DNA of 64,000 nucleotides from the NCBI RefSeq assembly GCF_900105385.1, contig NZ_LT629772.1:434001-498000 (forward strand), read 5' to 3'. This DNA is from Microlunatus soli. GTDB taxonomy: Bacteria; Actinomycetota; Actinomycetes; Propionibacteriales; Propionibacteriaceae. Made by a program: the position numbers and the translations under genes. Under the pieces are notes generated by a model. It worked only from the letters and a program-made list of their open reading frames with translations, was not told the DNA's origin and searched no databases. Positions 43,277 through 52,372 of this stretch are shown here, in pieces; position 1 is the first letter of the stretch, and each line of letters starts with the position of its first letter.

Positions 43277-43828
43277 TCAGGTAGCAGCGGCGCCGCTGAT
43301 GGCCGCCCGGCCAAGGACGATCCCAACGATTGACATGCCGCCGCCAAGGACGAGATGGAGCCAGTTGTCCGCGCCGTTCACGGGGACGAAGTTGGCCATC
43401 GAGCTCATCGCCGTGCCGACCACAACAATGCCGTAGATGAACAACACGAGGTAGACGGCTCCGCTGATCAAGAAGTACAGCCGGGCACTCCTCGGACCGC
43501 GGGCGGCGAACAGTCCGGCCATGCCGAACAACAGATGCACGACGTTATGCAACACCGACACCTGGAACAGGCCCAGAAGCTTGGCCTGGGACATATGGCT
43601 GGCGAACGACATCGCGCCATAGTTGGTGGTGATCCCGGGGACGAACCCCAGCACACCGACGAGCAGGAAAACCAACCCAACAGCCACGGCAGCCTTCTGC
43701 ACCGTCGTGCTTGCCGACGATGAACCCGGGGTCCGCGTCGAACTCTGACGGCCGTTGCCGGCCGTCAAGTCGGGGGTCGTCATGGTTGGATTTGGATCGT
43801 TGTCGGGATCCCCGTTCGATGCTGACAT
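43277..43828 (-). CDS. DUF4383 membrane protein
   Basis: 183 residues, four helices: FLLVGVLGFVPGITTNYG, LGLFQVSVLHNVVHLLFGMA and VNGADNWLHLVLG. Paralogue of 39693-40193. A polar N-terminal tail of about 45 residues precedes helix 1. A stress-type promoter lies about 60 nt upstream. Confidence 0.9.
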   Translation of the reverse strand: MSASNGDPDNDPNPTMTTPDLTAGNGRQSSTRTPGSSSASTTVQKAAVAVGLVFLLVGVLGFVPGITTNYGAMSFASHMSQAKLLGLFQVSVLHNVVHLLFGMAGLFAARGPRSARLYFLISGAVYLVLFIYGIVVVGTAMSSMANFVPVNGADNWLHLVLGGGMSIVGIVLGRAAISGAAAT

Positions 43829-43888
43829 GTTCTCTCCCCTCTCCGGGGAATCGTTGGAGACGGCGCACAGCGCGGCCTGTCGATGCGA

Positions 43889-43912
43889 GTACCCAACCCA
43901 CGACCCGATAAC
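43889..43912 (-). promoter_or_regulatory. Candidate stress-sigma promoter of the 43277 DUF4383 gene
   Basis: Minus strand GTTA, 14 nt, GGGTAC. Confidence 0.5.
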
Positions 43913-44362
43913 AAGATCCTGGCCTGATCTCGCCAGTTGATTGTGCCGTGACCTCCCGGGTACCCGGCATTCATGACGTGGCGGGACGAACGATTCGAGA
44001 TGGGCACGCCACTTTTGACTGTGCCGCCTGCGACGGCCGACTCGGATGTGTAGCCGGCAGCAGCACGGAGGGCGGCCCGGCGAGCGCGTGGTTTGAACTC
44101 ACCGGGCCTCGGCAGACATCCGCCCCTGGGCCTCGGAGGCTGCCTGGTCCCCTTATACCCGCAACGAACTCACCTACGACCTATTTCCGGATTACTGTCG
44201 TCGAGTGCCGGAAGCGTTTGAGGCGCGCCGGCCAAACCGTCGACTGGCTGGACTCGGCGGCGCGTCGGGGCCGTGGTCTCGTCGCAACGCATCTTGGCGG
44301 CCTCACTCGGACGATTCGTCGTGGTCTGGACGACGGCGAGCTTTCGTTGCATCGTAGGAATC
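43913..44362. other. No confident gene
   Basis: About 450 bp upstream of the GAF-ANTAR gene; nothing recognised. Confidence 0.3.
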
Positions 44363-45064
44363 ATGCGTGCTCAAGCTCCGGGCGACCGGTTCGCGGCAAT
44401 CGCGCGTGAACTGTTGAGTCAGCCCTCCCCGACAGCAACCCTTGATCGCATCTTTGCGGTGGCGGTGGAATCGATTCGCGGGTGTGACCATGCTGGAATC
44501 AGTTTCATCCAGCATCGTCGAATCGAGACCGTCGCGGCCAGTGACGACGTCGTCGCCAAGGGCGACGAGCAGCAGTACCAGTTCGACGAGGGTCCGTGTC
44601 TCGACGCGATCCGTGACGAGGAAACAGTTCGCTCGAACCATCTGATGGATGAGTCGCGGTGGCCCCGCTGGGCTCCCTGGGTGCACGACAATCTCGGCGT
44701 GGAAAGCATGCTCTGTTTCCAACTCTTCACCAGCGAACACTCTTACGGTGGTTTGAACCTCTATTCCGATCACGTCAACGGATTCGACACCCATGATCAG
44801 ACGATGGGCCTGGCCTTGGCGGCCCATGCCGCCGTAGCAATCGCCTCCAGCCAAGAGATAGAAGGGCTGACTGTCGCGCTGGCTAACCGGACAGTGATCG
44901 GTCAGGCCGAAGGCATCCTGATGGAGCGCTACGGCCTGTCAGCTGAACGCGCATTCGCCTTTCTGGTCAGGGTTTCTCGACAGGAGAACCGTCGACTCGT
45001 CCGAATCGCCGAGGACTTCGTCAAGACCCGCCACACACCCGGCGAGTCATCTGCATCGAACTGA
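44363..45064 (+). CDS. GAF-ANTAR regulator
   Basis: 233 residues: GAF at about 15-155 (GCDHAGISFIQHRRIE, FDEGPCLDAIRDEETV) and ANTAR at about 170-225 (LANRTVIGQAEGILMERYGL, then RVSRQENRRLVRIAEDFVK). ATG 44363 opens the frame. Same class as 19037 and 23640. An antiterminator-type regulator responding to an unknown signal. Confidence 0.88.
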   Translation: MRAQAPGDRFAAIARELLSQPSPTATLDRIFAVAVESIRGCDHAGISFIQHRRIETVAASDDVVAKGDEQQYQFDEGPCLDAIRDEETVRSNHLMDESRWPRWAPWVHDNLGVESMLCFQLFTSEHSYGGLNLYSDHVNGFDTHDQTMGLALAAHAAVAIASSQEIEGLTVALANRTVIGQAEGILMERYGLSAERAFAFLVRVSRQENRRLVRIAEDFVKTRHTPGESSASN

Positions 45065-45255
45065 GCCGGGGCAACCGCTGCTGTAGCCACCGGACGGCTT
45101 TTAGCTGACACCGAAATGCCCGTCGCCCGCACGAGACCTCGACGAGCGACTGTGCCGCACACAATTGACATCACAACTGTCGTGCTACTTCACGACCGCC
45201 GCGCAGAGTTTGCGGCGATTGAGTAGCAGTCATCTGCTCAATTCGGCAGTCCTCT

Positions 45256-45265
45256 TCGTCGCCTT
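45256..45265. repeat. IS256 target-site duplication, left copy
   Basis: TCGTCGCCTT, identical to 46655-46664. Confidence 0.7.
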
Positions 45266-46654
45266 GTGTGAGTCCCTTGGAGTGGTGGGGTTTCGGGGTT
45301 CGGTGAGTCGTCGCTGTTGAGGGCGCCACCGGCGGGATTCTCGGTGTGTACCGCCAAGTACTCACTGAAGGATGGTCCCACCGATGGCGTTGTCCCAGTC
45401 TGTCGCATCTGAGCTGCTTGCAGCGTTTCGTGCCGGTGAAGGCGTTGACCTGATCCGGGAGTCGGTTCGGATGGTGATGCAGGAATTGATCGAGACCGAA
45501 GCGACCGAACAGATCGGCGCCGGCCCTTATGAACGCACCGACACACGCACGACTCAGCGCAACGGATCTCGTCCGCGGCTGGTCTCCACCCAGGCCGGTG
45601 ATGTTCAGCTCCAGATCCCGAAGCTGCGGCAGGGATCGTTCTTCCCGGTGATCTTGGAACGCCGACGGCGGATCGATCAGGCCTTGCATGCGGTGGTGAT
45701 GGAGGCCTGGGTGAACGGCGTCTCGACCCGTGCAGTCGACGATCTTGTCGTCGCTCTGGGCATCGGAACCGGCATCTCCAAGTCGGAGGTGTCGCGGATC
45801 TGTGCCGGTCTGGACGAGCAAGTCACCGCGTTCCGGACCCGGCCCTTGCACCACACCAGCTTCCCGTATGTGTTCCTCGACGCGACCTACCTGCATGTCC
45901 GACGCACCGGACAGGTCACCTCGATGGCCGTGGTGGTGGCGACCGGGGTGACCGCCAGCGGCGGCCGGGAGATCCTCGGTATCGACGTCGGCGACAGCGA
46001 GGACGAGGTGTTCTGGCGCGGTTTCCTCCGCACCCTGCGCGAGCGTGGCCTGTCCGGAGTCCAACTGCTCATCTCCGACCAACACGCCGGTCTGGTCGCC
46101 GCTCTGGACCGGCAGTTTCAAGGGGTGGCGCATCAACGCTGCCGGGTCCACTTCGCTCGCAACCTGCTCGCGCTGGTGCCCAAGTCCCACAAGGACATGG
46201 TCGCCTCGGTGTTCCGAACCGCGTTCGCCCAACCCGACGCAACAGCAGCTGCAGCGGTCTGGGACCAAGTCCGAGACCAACTCGCGCAAACCTTTCCCAA
46301 GATCGGTCCGCTGATGGACGACGCGAAAGCCGAAGTCCTTGCCTTCACCACGTTCCCCCGTAGTCACTGGGCCAAGATCTGGTCGACCAACCCGATCGAA
46401 CGGATCAACCGCGAGATCAAACGCCGCGCCCGCGTCGTCGGAATCTTCCCCAACGAGGCCAGCGTCATCCGCCTCGTCGGCGCCGTGGTCAACGACCTCC
46501 ACGACGAATGGCAAGTCGCCGAACGCCGCTACCTCTCCGAAACCAGCATGGCCAAACTCCGTCCCGACAGCGATACTGGACCCGTTGCCGCGATCGAGAC
46601 CGGCAACTAGACACCGAGAATCAACTCGAAAACCCACCACTCAGCGGGGCTCTA
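45266..46654 (+). mobile_element. IS256-family insertion sequence
   Basis: About 1389 bp with imperfect terminal inverted repeats (left GTGTGAGTCCCTTGGAGTGG, right end reads TAGAGCCCCGCTGAGTGG) and a 10-bp direct repeat on both sides; the exact edges could be 1-2 bp different. One intact transposase gene inside. It splits a small peptide gene. Confidence 0.85.
45384..46610 (+). CDS. IS256-family (Mutator-type) transposase
   Basis: 408 residues. DDE residues: Asp in FLDATY, Asp in ISDQHAGL, and Glu in NPIERINREIKRR; the C-x2-H motif CRVHFARNLL lies between. Full length for the family. ATG 45384 is preferred to ATG 45372 because GAAGGATGG sits just ahead. Appears intact. Confidence 0.92.
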   Translation: MALSQSVASELLAAFRAGEGVDLIRESVRMVMQELIETEATEQIGAGPYERTDTRTTQRNGSRPRLVSTQAGDVQLQIPKLRQGSFFPVILERRRRIDQALHAVVMEAWVNGVSTRAVDDLVVALGIGTGISKSEVSRICAGLDEQVTAFRTRPLHHTSFPYVFLDATYLHVRRTGQVTSMAVVVATGVTASGGREILGIDVGDSEDEVFWRGFLRTLRERGLSGVQLLISDQHAGLVAALDRQFQGVAHQRCRVHFARNLLALVPKSHKDMVASVFRTAFAQPDATAAAAVWDQVRDQLAQTFPKIGPLMDDAKAEVLAFTTFPRSHWAKIWSTNPIERINREIKRRARVVGIFPNEASVIRLVGAVVNDLHDEWQVAERRYLSETSMAKLRPDSDTGPVAAIETGN

Positions 46655-46664
46655 TCGTCGCCTT
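46655..46664. repeat. IS256 target-site duplication, right copy
   Basis: TCGTCGCCTT, matching 45256-45265. Confidence 0.7.
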
Positions 46665-47007
46665 CTCGCAACGATGATCCCGTTCTCACCGCCGGCGTCG
46701 ATCGTGCGAGCCTTCCTGATCTGAGAAACTTGAAATTCAGTCCTCATCTTCCGGCTCCCTCTCAGAGGCTGATTTGCAGACTGTCTGATGTTGATCAGGG
46801 CGGATCGGTCCACGAAGCATCTCTCTCCATGCTTGGCCTTACCCACCGATGCACCCCCGGAAGCTGGACACACCGCGCTTCTGGGATCGAGCATCGCGCC
46901 GCCTGCAGACCGAGACGACGCTCGACGTCCAATTCGGTTCGCGTGGTCAGTGACCGATGGTCGCAACCGGGTACAGGACGGGCATCGACGATGACAGGAG
47001 TGGGAAC

Positions 47008-47592
47008 ATGGCTGAGCGGAACACCCTCGTGCGGAGTTTGCATGATCTTGGTCTGGCGGCGTGGTTCGGTGGCTCGCTGATGGGGGCAACCGGTCTCAAC
47101 GGCGCGGCCTCCGATGCCGACGACCCGACGGAACGGCTACGGCTGTCCACCAGTGGCTGGGCGCGCTGGCTCCCCTGGCAGATCGCGGCCATCGGTGCCC
47201 ACACGATCGGCGGTGTCGGCCTCCTCATCACTAGCCGGACCCGGCTGAAGAGACAATCTGGCGCATTGCCGCTGACCATAACGAAGCTCGCGGTCACCGG
47301 ACTGGCGGCGGGCAGTACGGCGTGGTCGGGATATCTCGGCGCGCAGGTCAAGGCACACCAGGACCAAGGAGCGGAGGGCCCCACCGAGGCCGACGCAACC
47401 GCCGATGCGGAACTGCAGGCCGCGCAGCGGCGGCTGAGAGCACTGCAGTGGATCACTCCTGCGCTGACCGGGACAGCGATCGCACTGGCCGCGGCACACG
47501 GCGAGCAGCAGCGCGGTCCCGCCGGCCTGATGGAGTACGCCGCTCAAGGCTTGCGTTCCCGGGCGCACCGGACGGTTGCGAAGGTCGGCTGA
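47008..47592 (+). CDS. Membrane protein, unknown function
   Basis: 194 residues. Hydrophobic segments include WFGGSLMGATGLNGAA, WQIAAIGAHTIGGVGLLI, KLAVTGLAAGSTAWSGYLG and WITPALTGTAIALAA, giving three or four helices. The N-terminus MAERNTLVRSLHDLGLAAW is typical of small actinobacterial membrane proteins. AGGAG upstream of ATG 47008. No named domain recognised; not obviously part of an operon. Confidence 0.7.
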   Translation: MAERNTLVRSLHDLGLAAWFGGSLMGATGLNGAASDADDPTERLRLSTSGWARWLPWQIAAIGAHTIGGVGLLITSRTRLKRQSGALPLTITKLAVTGLAAGSTAWSGYLGAQVKAHQDQGAEGPTEADATADAELQAAQRRLRALQWITPALTGTAIALAAAHGEQQRGPAGLMEYAAQGLRSRAHRTVAKVG

Positions 47593-47637
47593 CCGCACCG
47601 AAGTGGACCGCCGTGAGGGCGTGCGGCTTCGTCGACG

Positions 47638-48747
47638 GTGGATCGACGGCCGAGAGGGGAGGCAAGGGGAACGTGCATCGCGACAGCCGGAAGGCGGTTC
47701 AAGTACAACCGCCGGCTTGCTGAACCGAGCACGCAAACCGATCTGCAGCAGCTGGTGAAATCGGCGGGCGCCGCCGCTGCCGCCTGGTTGCTCGCCACCG
47801 AGGTCTTCGGCCTGAGCCAACCCTTCCTTGCACCGTGGACCGCTCTGTTGGCTGTGCACGCAACCGCCTACCGCACCTTGTCTCGGGGCGTGCAGTCGGT
47901 GCTGTCCACCGGGATGGGAATCCTGGTGTCCTCCTGGCTGCGCTGGCTCGGGGCAACGGTACAGCCGCGATCGCGGTCGCGCTGCTCGTCGGCCTCAGCA
48001 TCGCTCGGCTCGGAGTCCTCCGCGCCGAGGGCATCACGGTCGCCACCACGGCACTCTTTGTGCTGACCACCATTGGAACCGGCTCCCCGATCATGCTGCT
48101 GGAACGGATTTTCGACACGGGTCTGGGTGTCGGGGTCGGTGTGCTCGTCAACCTGATCGTCCTTCCACTCTTGAACAATCGGAGCGCTCAGCAGCGAGTC
48201 GATGACATCAATGACAACTTGGCCAGCTGCTGACCACGATGGCGGGACAGCTCCGATCCGAGCAAGCGGAGGAACGATCCCGTTCCTGGGTTGAACGTAC
48301 CCGGCCGATCGATCAGGATCTCGGGGAGGCATGGCAGGTGGTCCGGTCAGCCCACGAGTCCCGCCACTTCAACGTCCGGTATCGACTGTCGCGGCGAGCG
48401 GTCGGCCCAGCAACTTGCGTGATGTGTTGATCAGGCTGGAAGACGGCATTGCGGAGACTCGGGCGATCGCTCGGACCGTGGACGCATCCACCAGGACGGC
48501 GACCGAGTGGGATCGTCGCTTCCGCGAGCCGTGGCTTGAGCTGATGACCGAATCCGGACGCCGCATCGCCGACCCGGACGCCGACGTCGCTCCCCTTCGG
48601 CGGCGGGCCGAACGGCTCGCCCACGAACTGTCAGGTGAGGAACTGACGGGTCTGCTGTGGCCCACCTACGGAGCGCTGATCTCCAACTTGATCAACATCA
48701 TCGACGTCGTCGACGATGTCGCCAGCTCGATACCGGTCCGGACCTGA
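47638..48747 (+). pseudogene. FUSC/aromatic acid exporter-family protein with three frameshifts
   Basis: Successive frames give one protein in order: LLATEVFGLSQPFLAPWTAL and VHATAYRTLSRGVQSV, then ALLVGLSIARLGVLRAEGIT and TTALFVLTTIG, LLERIFDTGLGVGVG, then SWVERTRPIDQDLGEAWQVV, then RLEDGIAETRAIARTVD. Shifts fall near 47950, 48230 and 48405. The layout, membrane helices then a soluble helical domain, fits the FUSC/ArAE exporters. Probably inactive. Confidence 0.7.
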
Positions 48748-48902
48748 AGATTCAGTCTCTTAGCAGAGTAGCCAGGACTTGTTTAGCGTTCTTGATACCG
48801 TAACAGCGCCTCGCCTGGGTATTGACCCTGTTGAAGCACGAGCAGCCGATGGCCGACTGCCGACCCTGCGACAAGCACAGCGACCTTCTCGATCCAATGA
48901 CC
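48748..48902. other. No confident gene before the 48903 promoter
   Basis: 48748-49063 has no clear gene; an 81-codon plus-strand frame ends on the LigD ATG (ATGA) and could be a coupled leader peptide, but its composition is not convincing. Confidence 0.3.
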
Positions 48903-48928
48903 GTTTGGGCACGCGCGGTTACGGGTAC
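48903..48928 (+). promoter_or_regulatory. Candidate stress-sigma promoter of the LigD PE-type gene
   Basis: GTTT, 16 nt, GGGTAC, 136 nt ahead of the ATG at 49064. Confidence 0.55.
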
Positions 48929-49063
48929 TGCCGACCTGCATGTTGATCACGCCACTGATCGTCGGACCGAACGTCGACTCCGCTTCCACTCCGCGTCCCA
49001 AGTGCACGCCTTTCTCGTCGACCGGCACGACGAAGCCGGCAGGACTGAGGGGATCTACTGGTC

Positions 49064-49681
49064 ATGACACGCGACGGCAACCGGCGAGCCAAGGACGGGC
49101 GCGACCAGGCCGAATTGACCGAGTACCGTCGGCGACGCGACGTAGACCGCTCCGGCGAACCTACCGGTTCCGGGGCCATCGGTGACGAACCACAATTCGT
49201 GGTCCAGCGCCATGACGCATCGTCTCTACACTTCGACTTCCGGCTGCAGATCGGCGATGTCCTCGTGTCCTGGGCGGTACCCAAGGGCCCCTCATTGGAC
49301 CCACGGGAGAAGCGACTGGCGACCCGCACCGATGATCATCCGCTAGCCTACGCCGACTTCGAAGGCAGCATTCCCCCCGGCGAGTACGGAGCCGGCACCG
49401 TTGTCGTCTGGGATCGTGGCCCCCTGCAGAACCGGACCCGACACGATGAGCAGGACATCAGCTTGGAGGACGCGCTTGTCGCTGGACATCTCCGGGTCGA
49501 ACTGTTCGGTGAGAAACTGACCGGACAGTTCTCCCTCACGCAGACCCGGATCCGAGGCAATGATCGGAACTGGCTGTTGGTGAAGGTGGATGACGACGAT
49601 GCCGACCGGCGTCGTAAGCCTGAACGCACTCAGCCCGAGTCGGTGCTCAGTGGCCGGACGAACGATGATCTCAAGGACTGA
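49064..49681 (+). CDS. LigD 3'-phosphoesterase-domain protein
   Basis: 205 residues. The DNA polymerase/ligase N-terminal (PE) fold is shown by FVVQRHDASSLHFDFRLQIG, SWAVPKGPSLDPREKRLA, FEGSIPPGEYGAGTVVVWD and LTGQFSLTQTR; conserved His residues and Asp in the first block bind metal. It trims 3'-ribonucleotide or phosphate ends during non-homologous end joining. The first 50 residues are a charged linker. In full LigD this domain is fused to polymerase and ligase; here it is separate and convergent with them (4 bp between stops). Confidence 0.9.
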   Translation: MTRDGNRRAKDGRDQAELTEYRRRRDVDRSGEPTGSGAIGDEPQFVVQRHDASSLHFDFRLQIGDVLVSWAVPKGPSLDPREKRLATRTDDHPLAYADFEGSIPPGEYGAGTVVVWDRGPLQNRTRHDEQDISLEDALVAGHLRVELFGEKLTGQFSLTQTRIRGNDRNWLLVKVDDDDADRRRKPERTQPESVLSGRTNDDLKD

Positions 49682-49685
49682 CGCC

Positions 49686-50570
49686 TCACTGCAGTTGGTC
49701 GACCACCTGATCGAGCCGCTGAGCCCGTCGTTCGAAGTCCTGCCACGGATCGTCGCGCTGCGCCAGCCGCCGGCGCACCGAACCGTGATCGAAATGGTCC
49801 GGCTCCACCCGGGACAATTCGTCCCACTCGATCGGGGTCGCCACCGGGGCCCCCGGGCGCGCTCGCAATGCATACGGTGGAACCGCAGTCTGCCCGTACC
49901 CGTTGCGGAGCCAATCGATGAACACCCGATCCCCCCGCTTGTCCTTCCGCATCTCGACGGTGAACCGATCGGGATCCTGCTCCGAGACCAGCTGCGCGAT
50001 GTGCCGGGCCACGGCTCGGACCACGTCATAGTCTTGGTCGGGTTGTAACGGCACGGTCACGTGGTAGCCGCGTGATCCACTCGTCTTCAGCATGCTGTAC
50101 AGCTGAAGCTCGTCCAACACACTCCGGATCGCGCGGGCCGCTCGTCGCAGCAGAGCAAGATCATCGGTGCTCGGATCCAGATCGAAGATCATCTGATCGG
50201 GGCGGCCCAGATGTTGGGCCCGGGACAGCCAGGTGTGTGGGACGAGGCATCCTTGCCCAACCAGGTAGACCAGCGTTTCGGGTGAGTCGACGCTGATCTG
50301 ATCTTGCGCGCCGTTCTCGGTCTGCACCCGAACCGTATCGACCCAGTCGGGAAAGTGGTCCGGGCGGCGCTTCTCGAAGAATCCGTCGGATGCGATGCCA
50401 TCGGGAAACCGTTGCATCGAGATCGGCCGGCGCCGAAGATGCGGCAGCATCACCGCGGCAATCTCGGAGTAGTAGGTCGCGACATCCGTCTTGGTCAGCC
50501 GTTCCGTGGGGTACATGATCTTGTCGGGTCGGGGTATCTCCACCCCGGCCACGTCCACCTTCGGCGTCAT
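49686..50570 (-). CDS. LigD polymerase-domain (primase-like) protein
   Basis: 294 residues of the archaeo-eukaryotic primase fold. Asp pair in MIFDLDPS and Asp in VFIDWLRN are the metal ligands, SGSRGYHV binds nucleotide. DKIMYPTERLTKTDVATYY opens the conserved region. It adds nucleotides at broken DNA ends. ATG 50570 overlaps the ligase stop, so the two are coupled. Normal length for a stand-alone LigD-Pol. Confidence 0.9.
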   Translation of the reverse strand: MTPKVDVAGVEIPRPDKIMYPTERLTKTDVATYYSEIAAVMLPHLRRRPISMQRFPDGIASDGFFEKRRPDHFPDWVDTVRVQTENGAQDQISVDSPETLVYLVGQGCLVPHTWLSRAQHLGRPDQMIFDLDPSTDDLALLRRAARAIRSVLDELQLYSMLKTSGSRGYHVTVPLQPDQDYDVVRAVARHIAQLVSEQDPDRFTVEMRKDKRGDRVFIDWLRNGYGQTAVPPYALRARPGAPVATPIEWDELSRVEPDHFDHGSVRRRLAQRDDPWQDFERRAQRLDQVVDQLQ

Positions 50571-51535
50571 CGGTACATCTCCTGTCCTTCCCGGACCACG
50601 TCTCGGGCCGGCTTGTCCCGGCGGAGCCCGAGGTAACGCGGATGCCGCAATTGATCGGCTCTGGTCCATTCGGTGAAGGCAACCTCGGCGACCAGCTCCG
50701 CACGAGCCCAGTGCGCGCCGCGGCTCGGTAGCCGACCGGACGTACAGGGCGAAGTCGGCACCTCGAGATCAGCCAGTCGATCGGCGAGATCCCGAAGCAC
50801 CTGCTCGGAGAACCCGGTCCCCACCTTGCCGGCATAGACAAGATCATCACCAGCGTTGTAGCCGAGCAGGAGTGCTCCCAGCCCGGCTCGGGAGCCTGTT
50901 GGGTCGGTCCCACCGACGATGATCAACTCTTGGCCGGCCTCGCACTTGAACTTCAGCCAGCTGGAGGTCCGGCCGGAGGGATAGCCGTCATCGGCGCGCT
51001 TGACGATCAGACCCTCCCACCCCCGGTGACAGATCCGGGAGAAGTAGTCCTCGTGGGCTTGATTGCGGTGCGGCACATAACGGATCGGGTCGGCGAATCG
51101 CACTGCCGAACGCAACAGTTGTTTGCGATCCCGCAGCGGAACAGCTGTGACGTCCTCTCCGTCGTGCCGGAGCAGATCGAAGACGTAGTAGAAGATCCTC
51201 ACGCTGGATTCCCGCGCCGGCTCGGGACGGTGGCTCTGCATTCTTCCCTGCAGTCGCGCAAAACTCGTTCGATGTCCCTCGACGGCGACGACCTCGCCGT
51301 CCAACAGCAGATCGTCTGCCGGTTGCGCTGCGACGGCGTCGGCGACCTCGGGAAAGCTGTCGGTGACGTCCCGGCTGCTGCGGGAGAGCAGGATCGCCCG
51401 GTTGCCATCACATCGTGCCACGCAGCGTTCGCCGTCCAGCTTGCGTTCGTACAGCCGACCCGGACCATAGCGGCGTTCACGACTCAAGATCGCCAGAGCC
51501 GGCCGTACACCGTGCGGATTGCTGGTCGCCGACAC
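50567..51535 (-). CDS. LigD-type ATP-dependent DNA ligase
   Basis: 322 residues. K32 in YERKLDGER is the adenylated lysine; LSRSSRDVT, LLDGEVVAVEG, WEGLIVKRADDGYP and WLKFKCEAGQE are the remaining nucleotidyltransferase motifs, and an OB fold ends the chain. Upstream of GTG 51535 a stress-type motif lies at 51603-51627. Coupled to the polymerase gene. No Ku gene is inside the window. Confidence 0.9.
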   Translation of the reverse strand: MSATSNPHGVRPALAILSRERRYGPGRLYERKLDGERCVARCDGNRAILLSRSSRDVTDSFPEVADAVAAQPADDLLLDGEVVAVEGHRTSFARLQGRMQSHRPEPARESSVRIFYYVFDLLRHDGEDVTAVPLRDRKQLLRSAVRFADPIRYVPHRNQAHEDYFSRICHRGWEGLIVKRADDGYPSGRTSSWLKFKCEAGQELIIVGGTDPTGSRAGLGALLLGYNAGDDLVYAGKVGTGFSEQVLRDLADRLADLEVPTSPCTSGRLPSRGAHWARAELVAEVAFTEWTRADQLRHPRYLGLRRDKPARDVVREGQEMYR

Positions 51536-51602
51536 CGATACGCCATCCTTCCCAAGTCAACACCGCGCGTGTTTGTCGCGATGAGGTTCGTCTCGTTGCG
51601 TG

Positions 51603-51627
51603 GTACCCAGCGCCCGCGCGTCGACAC
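51603..51627 (-). promoter_or_regulatory. Candidate stress-sigma promoter of the ligase-polymerase operon
   Basis: Minus strand GTGT, 15 nt, GGGTAC, about 68 nt ahead of the ligase start. Confidence 0.45.
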
Positions 51628-51747
51628 GACCCCAGTGAGTTTGCGTGTCGGCGGTTCCCGAATCCAGTCGTCACGGAACGGTCATCTTGGGGTACGTTGC
51701 GAAGCTATGGGCCGGCAGATCACCGAGCGGCCGGCCGAGGAGCACCA

Positions 51748-52290
51748 TTGAGGACTGCGCTACTGGTCATCGACATGCTCAATCGGTACGAACACGAAGA
51801 TGCCGGTTCGCTCGCCGAATCGGTCGCTGGGGTCGTGCCGAACATCCGGCGGTTGGTCGATGCCGCCGCTACCCAGGACGCACTCGTCGTCTACGTCAAT
51901 GACAACCACGACGACTGGGCAGCGGGACGCGACGAGTTGATCAGATGGGCGCTGGACGGTGAGCAACCCGAACTCGTCGAGCCGATCGCACCGGCATCCG
52001 ATGTCCCCCTGCTGCTCAAGGCTCGGCACTCAGCCTTCTACGCGACCCAATTGGAGTATCTGCTTCGATCCCGTGCGGTCGAACGCATCGTGCTGACCGG
52101 TCAGGTTACCGAGCAATGCATCCTGTACTCCACCTTGGACGCCCACATCCGGCACTTCGACGTCGCGGTGCCGCGCGACGCAGTTGCCCACATCCACCCT
52201 GAGTTGGGCGATGCCGCGCTGACGATGATGGAGCGCAACATGGCCGCCACGGTCCGCGACACCGATGACCTGATCGAATTCCTGACCTGA
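51748..52290 (+). CDS. Isochorismatase-family cysteine hydrolase
   Basis: 180 residues. The catalytic triad is Asp9 in LLVIDML, Lys in LLLKARHSAF and Cys in TEQCILYST, as in nicotinamidase and isochorismatase relatives. Start TTG 51748 has GAGGAG upstream and begins right at the first strand. Substrate unknown; nicotinamide or a similar amide is possible. Confidence 0.88.
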   Translation: MRTALLVIDMLNRYEHEDAGSLAESVAGVVPNIRRLVDAAATQDALVVYVNDNHDDWAAGRDELIRWALDGEQPELVEPIAPASDVPLLLKARHSAFYATQLEYLLRSRAVERIVLTGQVTEQCILYSTLDAHIRHFDVAVPRDAVAHIHPELGDAALTMMERNMAATVRDTDDLIEFLT

Positions 52291-52306
52291 ACCGGCTGCG
52301 CCGACG

Positions 52307-52330
52307 GTTGACCTGACGATGGGTGGGTAC
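52307..52330 (+). promoter_or_regulatory. Candidate stress-sigma promoter of the 52373 gene
   Basis: GTTG, 14 nt, GGGTAC, 43 nt ahead of the ATG. Confidence 0.5.
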
Positions 52331-52372
52331 GCATCCAGCGTTACCGGTCGACCAGATGGGAGCGGCGCAGCG

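Larger units (their letters stand above)
45185..46747 (-). pseudogene. MRTE-family peptide gene split by IS256
   Basis: The N-terminal half (MRTEFQVSQIRKARTI, then ENGIIV) starts at ATG 46747 and runs into the right end of IS256, which supplies a TAG at 46652-46654. Left of the element, 45185-45255 holds a C-terminal remnant ending VVK and a stop, as in the intact copy (37526-37690). Joining them at the target duplication gives a shifted frame, so the gene was partly decayed or split imprecisely. Confidence 0.5.

Noticed and set aside
45171-46640. 489-codon frame antisense to the IS256 transposase
   Set aside because: The plus-strand transposase has full catalytic motifs.
48822-49067. 81-codon frame ending on the LigD ATG
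   Set aside because: Possible coupled leader peptide, but no conserved sequence seen.
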